A stretch of DNA of 54,311 nt from Promethearchaeota archaeon (GTDB taxonomy: Archaea; Asgardarchaeota; Lokiarchaeia; Sigyniarchaeales; SOKP01), in the NCBI GenBank assembly GCA_008080765.1, contig SHMU01000004.1, forward strand, positions 1-54,311. Direction: 5' to 3'. Positions 1 through 9,023 of the stretch are shown piece by piece (position 1 is the first letter of the stretch; every line of letters starts with the position of its first letter). Both the position numbers and the translations under genes were made by a program. The notes below the pieces were generated by a model. That model had not been told where the DNA came from and did not search any database. It saw only the letters and a list, made by a program, of their open reading frames with translations.

Positions 1-1
1 G

Positions 2-76
2 AACGTATCGGCGGATATCATTCGACAATATATTAAGAATCAAAAAACAAAGAGTGGCGTCTCATCCACCGACTAA
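2..76 (+). CDS. Partial C-terminus of a probable TnpB-like protein (IS605/IS1341 type)
   Basis: An open frame enters from the left edge and gives about 24 residues (NVSADIIRQY... ending SSTD) before TAA at 74-76. The stop lies inside a perfect hairpin (66-85), which is how TnpB genes of IS200/IS605-type elements commonly end: the coding 3' end overlaps the structured right end and the omega-RNA region. The start NVSADIIR would fit the region just after the last RuvC aspartate (D-x-N-x-[SA]). Only the tail is visible, so the family call is inference from the tail and the hairpin. It could also be an unrelated short frame. Confidence 0.4.
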   Translation, partial: NVSADIIRQYIKNQKTKSGVSSTD

Positions 77-85
77 AGTCGGTGG
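66..85. repeat. Perfect 9-bp inverted repeat with AA loop, likely right end of an IS605-type element
   Basis: The arms CCACCGACT and AGTCGGTGG are perfectly complementary around AA. The following TTTCCACGC is also typical of the right ends of TnpB-bearing elements. Stop codons of both flanking frames (plus-strand TAA 74-76, minus-strand TAG 73-75) fall in the hairpin. This marks the probable junction between the mobile element and the NTPase gene. Confidence 0.55.
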
Positions 86-600
86 TTTCCACGCTTGCAT
101 AATTTATGAATCTCAGGTATTAGTAATAATAGATTTTTGATAGGATGACGTAGTTTTTCCCCAATTGTGGCAATTATTGTACGATTAGAATGAAATACCT
201 CTTTGATAAATGATTCAAAAAAATCTGAAAATAATTCCATTTTACCGATTTCATCAATGATTAGTACTAGTTCTTTCTCGTTTTTCTTCTTGCGGTATTT
301 CGATAGATCTTCAATCAAGGCTATTAGATATTGTTCAAACGTTTCAATAAATACATTATAATTTCCGAGCTTATAGTTTGAATCCATAGTTCCTTTTCTC
401 GCTAGGGGTATTCTTAGAGAGGATTTAATATCTAATATATTGAATCCTATTCTCTTTCCATTTTCAATTATTTCTGGCGTTAAAAATCCTATTAGGAAGA
501 GTTCAGGTCCCAAAGTATCTAGTATCCTTCGTATTAAGGTAGACTTTCCAGAACGTGGTGGTCCCGTTATTAATATTTTAAGATTCGTCCTTCCTTTCAC
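73..600 (-). CDS. THEP1-like nucleoside-triphosphatase, C-terminus probably altered by an IS end
   Basis: P-loop NTPase of the NTPase_1/THEP1 family (about 175-190 aa; this one is 175 aa). Walker A is GPPRSGKST at residues 13-21 and Walker B is LVLIIDEIGKMEL around 111-123. Members hydrolyse NTPs and are presumed soluble; the cellular role is poorly known. The start is GTG at 600, which is probably read from a very short leader because a palindromic TATA box lies at 644-653. The last residues (about HKLCKRGNHRL) are encoded next to and inside the IS-type hairpin. They do not resemble the usual family tail, which continues with a strand and a conserved N-R-D segment. I infer that an element inserted at the 3' end and supplied a new stop. 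Activity may survive because both Walker motifs are intact. Confidence 0.8.
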   Translation of the reverse strand: MKGRTNLKILITGPPRSGKSTLIRRILDTLGPELFLIGFLTPEIIENGKRIGFNILDIKSSLRIPLARKGTMDSNYKLGNYNVFIETFEQYLIALIEDLSKYRKKKNEKELVLIIDEIGKMELFSDFFESFIKEVFHSNRTIIATIGEKLRHPIKNLLLLIPEIHKLCKRGNHRL

Positions 601-643
601 CTTTGAATGGATTCCATATAGGTGGTAAAAAAAAATATTTTTC

Positions 644-653
644 TTTATATAAA
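644..653. promoter_or_regulatory. Palindromic TATA box serving two divergent genes
   Basis: TTTATATAAA reads the same on both strands. It sits about 49 nt from the ATG at 702 and about 44 nt from the GTG at 600. With archaeal start sites about 25 nt from TATA, both mRNAs would have leaders of roughly 20 nt. It is inferred to be a shared bidirectional promoter core. Confidence 0.5.
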
Positions 654-701
654 CATTATTTTATAACATTAGTAATCAAAATAATATAAAATTATTTAAC
701 A

Positions 702-1541
702 ATGGAGCATAAAGAAGATTCGTTTATTGGCGAAAAGGATTTAAAGATATACTATCAAATATGGATTCCTGAAGGTAGTCCAAAAGCAGTGATACAAATT
801 GTACACGGATTCGGGGAGCATTCTGGTAGATACATGAATGTAGTAAATAAATTGGTTCCAATGGGATATATCATCTATGCAGACGATCATAGAGGGCACG
901 GGAAATCAGATGGTGTAGAAAATTATGTAGATTCGTTTGATCTATATGTAGAGGATGAAAAGAAGTTATATGATATTGCACGAGAGAATCATCCCAATAT
1001 TCCTTATTTTATGTTGGGACACTCCATGGGGTCAGGAATCGCTCAATATTTTGCGAAAAAGTACCAATCATTATTGGATGGATTAATTCTTTCTGGAGCA
1101 GGAAATTCTGTGGGAGATGAAGTATCTGGATTTATAAAAGTAATGTCAAAAGCTATGGCGGTCTTAGCACCTAAGATGACCGTAGATTCTGGATTGGATC
1201 CAAATTTTCTCAGCCATGATCCCCAAGTCGTTCAAGCATATATTGATGATCCGTTAGTACATTATGAGAAAGTAACTGCCCGTCTTGGGAAAGAAATGCT
1301 TGTTCGATTTACTAACTTGGATGAAGTCGTCGAAGAGTTAACATTACCCCTACTCGTTCAATGTGGTTCTGAGGATAAAGCAGTTTTTGGGATTGATGAA
1401 CTCAAACAACATTACACAATGGAGGATAAAACCGTAAAAATTTACGATGGATTATATCACGAAGTCTATAATGAAGTAAAAGATAAAAGAGAGATCGTGT
1501 TAAACGAACTTGCACAATGGCTTGAGAATCACATAAAATAA
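702..1541 (+). CDS. Alpha/beta hydrolase, monoacylglycerol lipase/lysophospholipase-like
   Basis: A 279-aa serine hydrolase of the Hydrolase_4 group. The oxyanion-hole strand HGFGEHSGRY is at residues 35-44 and the DDHRGHGKSDG loop at 61-71. The nucleophile elbow GHSMG places Ser108. The acid is likely Asp225 in GSEDKAV and the base His253 in GLYHEVYNE, so the triad is complete. Family members cleave monoacylglycerols or lysophospholipids. The length is normal and there is no signal peptide, so it is cytosolic. It is transcribed away from the THEP1-like gene, probably from the shared TATA box at 644-653. The exact substrate cannot be read from the sequence. The minisatellite at 1591-1716 lies just past its stop. 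Confidence 0.9.
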   Translation: MEHKEDSFIGEKDLKIYYQIWIPEGSPKAVIQIVHGFGEHSGRYMNVVNKLVPMGYIIYADDHRGHGKSDGVENYVDSFDLYVEDEKKLYDIARENHPNIPYFMLGHSMGSGIAQYFAKKYQSLLDGLILSGAGNSVGDEVSGFIKVMSKAMAVLAPKMTVDSGLDPNFLSHDPQVVQAYIDDPLVHYEKVTARLGKEMLVRFTNLDEVVEELTLPLLVQCGSEDKAVFGIDELKQHYTMEDKTVKIYDGLYHEVYNEVKDKREIVLNELAQWLENHIK

Positions 1542-1590
1542 CAACTTTTAAATTTATCTTTTTGTTTTTTATTTTTTTTGAAATGTGGGT

Positions 1591-1716
1591 GAATAAGCCA
1601 ATGAATAAGCCAATGAATAAGCCAATGAATAAGCCAATGAATAAGCCAATGAATAAGCCAATGAATAAGCCAATGAATAAGCCAATGAATAAGCCAATGA
1701 ATAAGCCAATGAATAA
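1591..1716. repeat. 12-bp tandem repeat (GAATAAGCCAAT), about 10.5 copies
   Basis: Perfect head-to-tail copies of a 12-bp unit lie between the hydrolase stop and the dnaJ stop. Because 12 is a multiple of 3, two frames stay open. The plus strand gives a 51-codon frame at 1583-1738 reading (NKPM)n. The minus strand gives an (LFIG)n frame. Neither has other support as a gene. The uninterrupted identity suggests replication slippage and likely copy-number variation between strains. Confidence 0.9.
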
Positions 1717-1791
1717 ACTGATAAACAAAAATCGATAAGTAAACTACTGCTTTAATAAGAGCATAAAAGAGCTAATTAATAAAATATTCTA

Positions 1792-2919
1792 TTAAGAATT
1801 CGATAGTTCTTGAAACTGTTGTAATAATTCTTTTTGTTCTTTATTAGTTGATTTCGGAATGATGATATTAATGACTATATATTGATCTCCTCGTCCTCTC
1901 CCTCTCATATAAGTCGCACCTCTGTTTTTAATGCGAAATTCCGTTCCAAACTGAGTCCCTGGCGGAATATCTAATTCTTTCTCTACTATTTCCTCTTTCT
2001 TATAATTTAAAGTGGGAACGACAATGCTACCTCCTAAGATTGCGGTGACAACATCCACATCCACTTTTGTAAATAAATCATTGCCTCTGCGAATAAAGTT
2101 TTCATTTTGCTCAACCTTGATCTTTAGATATAAATCACCAGGAATTGCATCTCTCGAAGGAATGTGTCCGGCACCTTGTGCTTTTAGATGGACTCCATTT
2201 TCAATACCAGGAGGTATTTCTAATCCTTTGATTTGTTTTTTTTGTTTGACAACTTTCTTTCCTTTACAAACGTGACATTTGTTTTTAATGGTTTTCCCGC
2301 TTCCATCACAATAGGGACATTCTGATTCTCTGATAATCGTTCCAAATCCAGAACGAGTCATTTTTCTGTATCTACCGGAACCTTGACATTCAGGGCATGT
2401 TTCAATTGAAGAAAGATCTTCTGCCCCAGTTCCATCGCATTCTGAGCATGGGACATAGCGTTCGATTTCGACATCTTTTTTTACTCCAAAGATAGCTTCT
2501 TTAAAGCTAATATCGAGAATTCTTTCAATATCTTGACCTACTTCTCTTCTCTGTGCTCTTCGATTTGCTGTACCGCCACTTCCAAAGCCCCCGAAGCCTC
2601 CGAAGCCTCCGAAGCCCCCGAAAAATGATTCAAAGATCTCATCAATGCCCGGAATTCCTCCTTGAAAGATATCAGACATATCAACATCAACCCCCCTAAA
2701 CCCGAAGTTGTCATAATTTCGGCGCTTTTGGTCATCGCTCAGTACTTCATAGGCTTCCTGCACTTCAATAAATTTTTCTTTGGCATTAGGATCTTCCTTA
2801 TTGACATCTGGATGATATCTTTTTGCTAATCTTCGATAAGCCAATTTGATTTCGTCAACACTTGCATCCTTAGAAACACCTAAGACCTCGTAGTAATCTC
2901 TCTTATTAGATGAGCTCAT
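1792..2919 (-). CDS. dnaJ: Chaperone protein DnaJ (Hsp40)
   Basis: A 375-aa type I J-protein. The J domain is at about 8-72 with HPD at 36-38. A Gly/Phe-rich stretch follows at 100-116 (GGF repeats). Four CxxCxG-type zinc motifs start at Cys158, Cys175, Cys201 and Cys215, followed by the two substrate-binding beta domains. The fourth motif is CHVCKGKK and lacks the final glycine. It stimulates the ATPase of DnaK and delivers unfolded clients. It lies 210 bp downstream of dnaK on the same strand, with grpE divergent upstream of dnaK, so the complete bacterial-type Hsp70 machine is in one locus. Archaea are thought to have received this set from bacteria. Confidence 0.97.
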   Translation of the reverse strand: MSSSNKRDYYEVLGVSKDASVDEIKLAYRRLAKRYHPDVNKEDPNAKEKFIEVQEAYEVLSDDQKRRNYDNFGFRGVDVDMSDIFQGGIPGIDEIFESFFGGFGGFGGFGGFGSGGTANRRAQRREVGQDIERILDISFKEAIFGVKKDVEIERYVPCSECDGTGAEDLSSIETCPECQGSGRYRKMTRSGFGTIIRESECPYCDGSGKTIKNKCHVCKGKKVVKQKKQIKGLEIPPGIENGVHLKAQGAGHIPSRDAIPGDLYLKIKVEQNENFIRRGNDLFTKVDVDVVTAILGGSIVVPTLNYKKEEIVEKELDIPPGTQFGTEFRIKNRGATYMRGRGRGDQYIVINIIIPKSTNKEQKELLQQFQELSNS

Positions 2920-3129
2920 AGTAATATATTCTTTTCACTTAGTCTTGATTAATTAATTCTAAATGCTATTTAGGTAAATCTTTATTACAATTTAATTTTT
3001 TTTCTTGTATTACATATTTTTTACTACCTATGTAGAAAAAATAAAATGAAAATAATAAAAAGAAACCGTAATAAATCCTCTAATCCATCAATTATGAATT
3101 ATGGGAATTTAATGTCTAGTAGAATTTAG

Positions 3130-5127
3130 TTAGTCCTCGTCCCAATCTACATCTACTACGTTTTCCTTTTCTTCGGATTCCTCTTCTTTCTTCGATTTGT
3201 AGGAAGCTCCTCCAGATCCTGTGGCTCCAGTACCTGGTGCGCCCCCCATACCTCCCGGTGGAGCGCCTGTACCTCCTTGGGCTGCTCTTTGTGCTTGCTC
3301 AGCTGCTTGCTGATAAGCTTGCTGTTGTCCTGGTTGCGCATACACTCTCTGAGAAAAGGCGTGCATTGATTTTTGGAGATTCTCTATTCCTGCTTTAATA
3401 CGATTAAGATCATCACTTTGTATGTCTTCTTCTAAAGATTTGATGGCGACTTCAATTTGTTGTTTTTCATCGTCCAAAATTTTATCCTTGTTTTCATCTA
3501 ATAATTTTCTGGTTTGATATATCATTGATTCTGCGTTATTTCTTGCCTCGATTAATTCCTTTAGCTTTTTATCCTCTTCTTCATACTTCTCTGCCTCTCT
3601 CACTTTACGTTGGATTTCATCTTCAGAAAGTCCTTTTGCTCCAGTCACCGTAATTCCTTGTTCCTTACCGGTTCCTAAATCCTTTGCGGTCACATGAACA
3701 ATACCATCGGCGTCAATTGAAAATTTTACTTCTATCTGAGGTACCCCTCGCGGAGCAGGTGGAATTCCCGTCAAATGAAATTCTCCAAGCGAAATATTGT
3801 CTTTCGCCATTGCTCTTTCTCCTTGGAGTACATTTATGGTGACTGCGGGTTGATTATCGGTTGCCGTAGAAAATATCTTTTTCTTTTCGGTAGGAATTGT
3901 AGTATTTCGTTCAATTAATTTTGTAAAAACACCACCTAATGTTTCTACTCCTAAGGAAAGGGGAGTCACGTCTAGTAATAATAAATCATCAATTTCTCCA
4001 GCAATAACTCCCGCTTGAATTGCAGCTCCTATTGCTACACATTCCATAGGATCAACGGAGTGTTCGGGCTCTTTATTGAAGAATTTCTTGAATCGATCTT
4101 GAACACAAGGCATCCGTGTAGGACCACCTACTAACAGAATTTTATCTACCTCACTGATAGGTAACTTACTATCCTCCGTAGAGCGTTTCATAATGGGGTC
4201 TAACCTTCTTAAGACCGGTTCTACTAATTGCTCCAATTTAGATCGAGTTAACTCCATTTCTAAATGAACAGGATTTCCCTCTCTTTGTGAGATATAAGGA
4301 AGATTTATACTGGTAGATAGCGTAGTGGAAAGCTCTATTTTTGCTTTTTCGGCAGCATCCTTTACTCGAATCATTGCTTTTTTATCATTTCGCAAATCAA
4401 TTCCTTCTTTCTTTTCAAATTCATCAATAATCCAATCAGTAATTTTATCATCCATATCCCGGCCACCTAATTGGGTATCACCGGCAGTTGAAAGGACTTC
4501 AACTACACCTTCTCCGTATTCCATTAGGGTGATATCAAAAGTTCCGCCTCCCAAGTCAAGAACGCAGATTTTAAGTAACTCATCGGATACTCTGTCTAAC
4601 CCGTATGCTAAGCATGCAGCAGTAGGTTCGTTGATCATTCGAACCACTTCCAATCCTGCGATTTCTCCGGCATTTTTTGTAGCAGTTCTTTGAGCATCGT
4701 TAAAATATGCGGGAACGGTAATTACAGCTTTCTTGACTTCCTCTCCTAGATAATCTGAGGCATCATTCTTGATCTTTTTTAGAATCATGGCGCTGATTTC
4801 CTCGGGAGTGAATTGCTTTATTTCATCTCCTACTTTGACTTCCGCTTTATAACTTAAGCCCATTTTACGTTTTATGCCCGTAATAGTACCTTCAGGATTA
4901 GATAATGCTTGTCTGCGTGCGGGCTCACCAACTATTTTTCTTCCATTCTCATCAAATGCCACATACGAAGGAAAGGCTTTTCCACCAAGAGTTCGCCCTT
5001 CTGCGGCGGGAACAATTTCAGGTTTACCAACAGCATTTAGTACAGCACAAGCACTATTGCTTGTACCGAGGTCTATACCTATAATTCTCTCTTTTCGTGT
5101 TCGTTTTTTCTTTTCTCCTTCACTCAT
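3130..5127 (-). CDS. dnaK: Chaperone protein DnaK (Hsp70)
   Basis: A 665-aa Hsp70. The phosphate-1 motif GIDLGTSNS is at 17-25, followed by the actin-fold ATPase ([17 protein letters not shown]). The interdomain linker [12 protein letters not shown] leads into the substrate-binding beta sandwich and the helical lid. The C-terminus is a Gln/Gly/Ala-rich flexible stretch and then an acidic tail (VVDVDWDED). The N-terminus has a basic 12-residue extension before the first strand. It works with DnaJ (downstream) and GrpE (divergent, 192 bp away) in ATP-driven folding in the cytosol. On the minus strand, a TTATAAAT-like sequence near 5174-5186 could be its TATA element. Confidence 0.98.
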   Translation of the reverse strand: MSEGEKKKRTRKERIIGIDLGTSNSACAVLNAVGKPEIVPAAEGRTLGGKAFPSYVAFDENGRKIVGEPARRQALSNPEGTITGIKRKMGLSYKAEVKVGDEIKQFTPEEISAMILKKIKNDASDYLGEEVKKAVITVPAYFNDAQRTATKNAGEIAGLEVVRMINEPTAACLAYGLDRVSDELLKICVLDLGGGTFDITLMEYGEGVVEVLSTAGDTQLGGRDMDDKITDWIIDEFEKKEGIDLRNDKKAMIRVKDAAEKAKIELSTTLSTSINLPYISQREGNPVHLEMELTRSKLEQLVEPVLRRLDPIMKRSTEDSKLPISEVDKILLVGGPTRMPCVQDRFKKFFNKEPEHSVDPMECVAIGAAIQAGVIAGEIDDLLLLDVTPLSLGVETLGGVFTKLIERNTTIPTEKKKIFSTATDNQPAVTINVLQGERAMAKDNISLGEFHLTGIPPAPRGVPQIEVKFSIDADGIVHVTAKDLGTGKEQGITVTGAKGLSEDEIQRKVREAEKYEEEDKKLKELIEARNNAESMIYQTRKLLDENKDKILDDEKQQIEVAIKSLEEDIQSDDLNRIKAGIENLQKSMHAFSQRVYAQPGQQQAYQQAAEQAQRAAQGGTGAPPGGMGGAPGTGATGSGGASYKSKKEEESEEKENVVDVDWDED

Positions 5128-5319
5128 TATTAACTTTCACTTTTTAAAGAGTATTTGTTTATGATTCTAATTTGTAAATTTATAATTGTGATTAAATCTT
5201 GCTTTAATAAACTAAATTAAGTATATCTTAAATTTTTTTTTAATGATCTCTAAATCAAAAAATTTTTTAGAAATTCTACTATAGGTTACTTAAAAATACT
5301 ATTGATAAGAGATTGAGAA

Positions 5320-6180
5320 ATGGATAAAAAAGGAGAAGAAATTAATACCACCTCCCCAAAAGATGACCAAACACGCGAAGCAGAGGTAGAGAAGGAATCT
5401 AAGAAAGAAAATAATAAAGAGAAAAAAAAAACTTTTAAAGATAAATTTGAAGAAGAGCTAAAGGAATTTTCCAAAGAGGAGTTAATTGAAAAAATTATTA
5501 CATTAGAGCAAAAGAAATCGGAGCTGCAAGATCAAAATGAAAACATGAGGGAAGATATTGACAAATGGAAAGATAAATTTATGCGTCTTCAAGCAGAATT
5601 CGAAAATTCACAAAAGCGATGGGATAAGTCTCGAAAATCTCTGATGAATCAATCCATAGCGAATGTATTAAGAAATTTTTTACCTCTTTATGATTCGTTC
5701 CATAGTGCAATAAAGAATATAGAAAGCGACAACCCAATTATCCCTTTTTACAAACAATTTATGAATATTCTGAAATCGTATGATGCACATCCTCTTGAAA
5801 TAAATGAAGGAGATAAATTTAATTATGACTTGCATGAAGCACTTAGTTCTATTGAAAAAGAGGATATGCCAAACAATTCTATTGTTGATGTTATTCAAGA
5901 AGGATGGAAATTTAAGGATGATGTACTGAGATATGCGAAAGTAATCATTTCTCGAAAGCCAAAACCGCCAGAACCCCCTAAGCCTTCTAAAGAGGGGGAA
6001 AAAGCACCCATCGATGACGAAGTAGAGAGTACAGAAAAAAAAGAAGAAAAAGAGGGAAAGAAGGAGAACGAAAAAGAAAAAGAAAAAGAAGAAGAAGAAA
6101 AAGAAAAAGAAGAAGAAGAAAAAGAAAAAGAAGAAGAAGAAAAAGAAAAAGAAGAAGAAGAAAAAGAAAAGAATCCATAA
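5320..6180 (+). CDS. grpE: Nucleotide exchange factor GrpE with a long Glu/Lys repeat tail
   Basis: A 286-aa protein against 180-210 aa for most GrpE. A charged N-terminus (1-45) leads into the long coiled coil (about 50-110, including MRLQAEFENSQKR) and the C-terminal beta domain, ending near residue 213 (WKFKDDVLRYAKVIISRKP). GrpE exchanges ADP for ATP on DnaK, whose gene is divergent 192 bp away. The last 73 residues are an extra tail. It begins Pro/Lys-rich and finishes with four exact EEEEKEK heptads (residues 257-284), encoded by a 21-bp repeat. The tail is presumably a disordered polyampholyte or a single charged helix; its role is unknown. Confidence 0.93.
   Translation: MDKKGEEINTTSPKDDQTREAEVEKESKKENNKEKKKTFKDKFEEELKEFSKEELIEKIITLEQKKSELQDQNENMREDIDKWKDKFMRLQAEFENSQKRWDKSRKSLMNQSIANVLRNFLPLYDSFHSAIKNIESDNPIIPFYKQFMNILKSYDAHPLEINEGDKFNYDLHEALSSIEKEDMPNNSIVDVIQEGWKFKDDVLRYAKVIISRKPKPPEPPKPSKEGEKAPIDDEVESTEKKEEKEGKKENEKEKEKEEEEKEKEEEEKEKEEEEKEKEEEEKEKNP
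6088..6171 (+). repeat. 21-bp tandem repeat, 4 copies, inside grpE
   Basis: Four consecutive 21-bp units encode EEEEKEK each, almost purely of GAA and AAA codons. The repeat adds 28 residues to the GrpE tail without breaking the frame, so the array can lengthen or shorten by slippage in whole heptads. Confidence 0.9.
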
Positions 6181-6254
6181 TCTTCTCAATAAATTATTAA
6201 ATAGCTTTTTCTACTCAACCACATTCATTTTAGTTTTGAAATCATCCCGAGGAT

Positions 6255-7985
6255 TTAAGAGAAAGCTTTATCAAAAAATGATTCTTTCTCAATAAGACCC
6301 GCTTCTTGTAAAATTTTTCGATGATCAAAGGCCAATTTCGTTTTATGTAACTCTTTTATGGGGAGATATAATGCTTCTTTGGAATCAGTATCTCCACGTG
6401 CCTTAGAAGGGTCACCGGTAATTTCACAGAGAAATGCTGTTGAGTGCACTTCTCCACGAGGATCTCGTCCAGGTTCATCGAATACACCAATCTTTTTGAT
6501 AATTTTGATCTCCATATTTGTCTCTTCTTTAATTTCTCTAATAATTGCCTCTTTTGGAGTTTCTCCTTTATTTATAAACCCTCCGGGAAGTGCGAAAAAG
6601 TCTTGAAATGGGGGATATTTCCGTTTAATTAATAATATATTTCCTCTTCTATCAAGAATTACTCCATCAACAGTTTTTCTTATATTCTCTTTTTTAATAT
6701 CATATTTTACAAGCGCATAGTAAATTAATGCAATGACCAATACAGAACTGATTATAATAGCAAATGTTCCATTTAATATCACTGCAGGAATATCTCCTTC
6801 TCCTAAACTAAATGAGATCATCAACAATTCTGCTAAATCGGCAAGAATACCGGCGCCTAAGAGAAAGTTTAAAATATTTAATGCTTTTTCCGTTTTTTCT
6901 TGATCTTGATCAGATCTACGCTGATAAACTTCCCGCATTGTATCATAGATTAAAGAGAATTTTTCATTTACTCGTTCCTTCACGCTAGTTAAATCAAATT
7001 TGGTAATTAAATGTTTTAAAACGGTCGTGTAATGCTGCCGTCGATTATAATCTAATTCATTATATATCATACTGAGTGTATTTTGAAGGATCCCTCTAAG
7101 AAAGCGTAGATTTTTAAGTTTTTCTTCAAGGATTTCAATATCTTGTAATCCTTCCCTATGAGTGTTTAAGAAAAGGTAATCAAGAGAATTATTGATTTCT
7201 CGTAATGAAAACATTATAGTTCTAATTCTGGCAGTTGGTTCTAAGACATTTGTTTTCATATAAGAATTAAAAAATCTTTCATAGTTTTCTTCTGCCATAT
7301 ATACAAATCCTGAGTTTCGATTAATATAGTGTAATTCTGAAAGGCGATTAGATAGATTATTTTGTACTCTCTCCCGATAGAGGGAGGGAGAATAATCTTC
7401 CCATTGACCCGAGTATAATACCGTCCAATAAGACAAGTCTTTATCATGAGCGAAGACTTCCTCATCCGTCCATTCAATATCTCGAGGATCTGTTTTATTT
7501 GAGGTAGCAAATACAAAAATCGGGCTTTCTATATCAAAATAGATCTGCTCTTGAGAAAAGATCTGTTCTTTTTGAATTTCATTTTTGATAAGAAAGGGGA
7601 TTTGTTGAAGTAAAGTAGGTTTAATATCTTTCTTTTTTGCAGGATTGTCTTTGTAATATTCAACTTCAAAATAGAAATATCCGAGGGAATTGTAGAAATC
7701 ATTGGTGTTTTCATTGTAATATGGAAAATTATCAAATGATTCAATCCAATTGCATTTAAGGGATACATTTTTTGCCATCTGAATGAGATCATCTGCAAAT
7801 TCCTCTCGATAGGCATCCTTTTTTGAGATAGTAGAAATTCTCTTTTTTATAGCATTTTCAAGTCTCTGCGCAATTTCTAAAATATCTACTTTGACTGTAT
7901 TGACAAAAGCACTAATAAACCAATACTCTTCTTTATAGATAAATTTGATTTGTTTACTCATTGTAACTCTATTCTCATTCTTCAT
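6255..7985 (-). CDS. Membrane-anchored Nudix hydrolase with a large unknown N-terminal domain
   Basis: A 576-aa two-part protein. Residues 438-576 are a Nudix domain. The Nudix box runs from GGFINKGETPKEAI to REIKEETNM (about 467-490), with the metal-binding REIKEE core intact, followed by DEPGRDPRGEVHS, as in ADP-ribose-pyrophosphatase-like members. In front are two membrane segments (about 369-395 and 400-430). An N-terminal region of about 365 residues, rich in long helices, matches no family I recognise. The Nudix domain would face the cytosol just after the second membrane segment. Such enzymes hydrolyse nucleoside diphosphates linked to another moiety; the substrate here is unknown. ATG at 7961 is an alternative start. 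It is divergent from the ABC exporter genes. Confidence 0.75.
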   Translation of the reverse strand: MKNENRVTMSKQIKFIYKEEYWFISAFVNTVKVDILEIAQRLENAIKKRISTISKKDAYREEFADDLIQMAKNVSLKCNWIESFDNFPYYNENTNDFYNSLGYFYFEVEYYKDNPAKKKDIKPTLLQQIPFLIKNEIQKEQIFSQEQIYFDIESPIFVFATSNKTDPRDIEWTDEEVFAHDKDLSYWTVLYSGQWEDYSPSLYRERVQNNLSNRLSELHYINRNSGFVYMAEENYERFFNSYMKTNVLEPTARIRTIMFSLREINNSLDYLFLNTHREGLQDIEILEEKLKNLRFLRGILQNTLSMIYNELDYNRRQHYTTVLKHLITKFDLTSVKERVNEKFSLIYDTMREVYQRRSDQDQEKTEKALNILNFLLGAGILADLAELLMISFSLGEGDIPAVILNGTFAIIISSVLVIALIYYALVKYDIKKENIRKTVDGVILDRRGNILLIKRKYPPFQDFFALPGGFINKGETPKEAIIREIKEETNMEIKIIKKIGVFDEPGRDPRGEVHSTAFLCEITGDPSKARGDTDSKEALYLPIKELHKTKLAFDHRKILQEAGLIEKESFFDKAFS

Positions 7986-8174
7986 TTATTAGTTTTTTTT
8001 ATTATAATAAACATTTAGTAAGGATTAAATAAATAGTTAGTTAGTCGAGATAGAAACTGGTCTAAGCATTATTTATAAATTCTTTATCAAATTTATTCAT
8101 AATAGTTCTTATATAATATATAAAATTTAGAATTAAATTAGAAAGCGAACTAACTTTGAAAATAAAATTCAAAA

Positions 8175-9020
8175 ATGACTATGAATAATCAATTCTTTAA
8201 ACAAGTTTGGGCTTTTGCGGACAGATCTTTGCGTGAAATTATTCGCAATAAAATGGTACTTTTCTGGCTATTTTTATGGCCAATTCTATGGTTTTTTTTG
8301 TCAGTATTTCTGTTTATTGCTCCCAATACCCCTCCAGGTATTGGTCTACAGATCGCAATAGGTACAAATGCTATTTCAATGGGTATTTTTGCTTCTCTAA
8401 CCGCCACCATGGTGGGATTTTCCGTGGATTTTGCAGAAGACATCAATCTGAAACGATATCGTTTATATCGCTCCTATCCCATTAATCCTCTAGCGGACTT
8501 TTTAGGGCGATTTTTATCGGGGTTTATCTTTGGGTGCATTAGCTTTAGTGTAATAATAATTATATCGTTTATAATGGGTGCACGCATTATGTTCAATCCC
8601 ATACTCACTATTCCCATAGTGATTCTATCTTTATTACTACTAAGCTTTTTGGGAATGGGTGTCGGGCTTATCATAGCAAATATTTCCAATGATCCGAACT
8701 ATGCTGTAGGTTTTTCTTTGGTGGTCTTGATGCTTTTGTTTTTTATCACCGGGTATAATGGTACCGTTGCAACGATGTTTCCCGGACCTAAATGGATGCT
8801 AAATTTCTTTCCAAATTCTCTTGCTACACGATTAATTGCATTAGCATTAATTGATTTTACAGATTACGGTTTTGATAATCCTCCACTTTCACCACCTACT
8901 ATGCCAACCAATCCTCTTTATATTATTGTACTATTGATTTATGGGATTATATTTTTACTTATTGGATGGTTTTTAATGTATAAATTTCAATATCAGAGAA
9001 GATTATTTGGAGGGAAGTGA
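8175..9020 (+). CDS. ABC-2 type transporter permease
   Basis: A 281-aa membrane protein with about six hydrophobic helices, beginning after a short cytosolic N-terminus with the arginines (RSLREIIRNK) common in ABC-2 permeases. The last helix ends in YKFQYQRRLFGGK. It sits 3 nt upstream of the ATPase gene, so the two form an exporter operon. Substrates of this class include drugs, lipids and polysaccharides; none can be assigned here. A TATA-like stretch near 8110-8125 precedes the gene. Confidence 0.85.
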   Translation: MTMNNQFFKQVWAFADRSLREIIRNKMVLFWLFLWPILWFFLSVFLFIAPNTPPGIGLQIAIGTNAISMGIFASLTATMVGFSVDFAEDINLKRYRLYRSYPINPLADFLGRFLSGFIFGCISFSVIIIISFIMGARIMFNPILTIPIVILSLLLLSFLGMGVGLIIANISNDPNYAVGFSLVVLMLLFFITGYNGTVATMFPGPKWMLNFFPNSLATRLIALALIDFTDYGFDNPPLSPPTMPTNPLYIIVLLIYGIIFLLIGWFLMYKFQYQRRLFGGK

Positions 9021-9023
9021 AAT

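Noticed and set aside
1591..1716. CRISPR array
   Set aside because: The 12-bp units are directly joined without spacers, and no cas gene is present.
1402..1728. Minus-strand frame with (LFIG)n, 108 aa
   Set aside because: It is the reverse of the 12-bp minisatellite running into the hydrolase gene. It has no start signal and no family match.
5680..6189. Minus-strand frame of nearly pure phenylalanine
   Set aside because: It is the shadow of the GAA/AAA-rich tail of grpE. Composition alone explains it.
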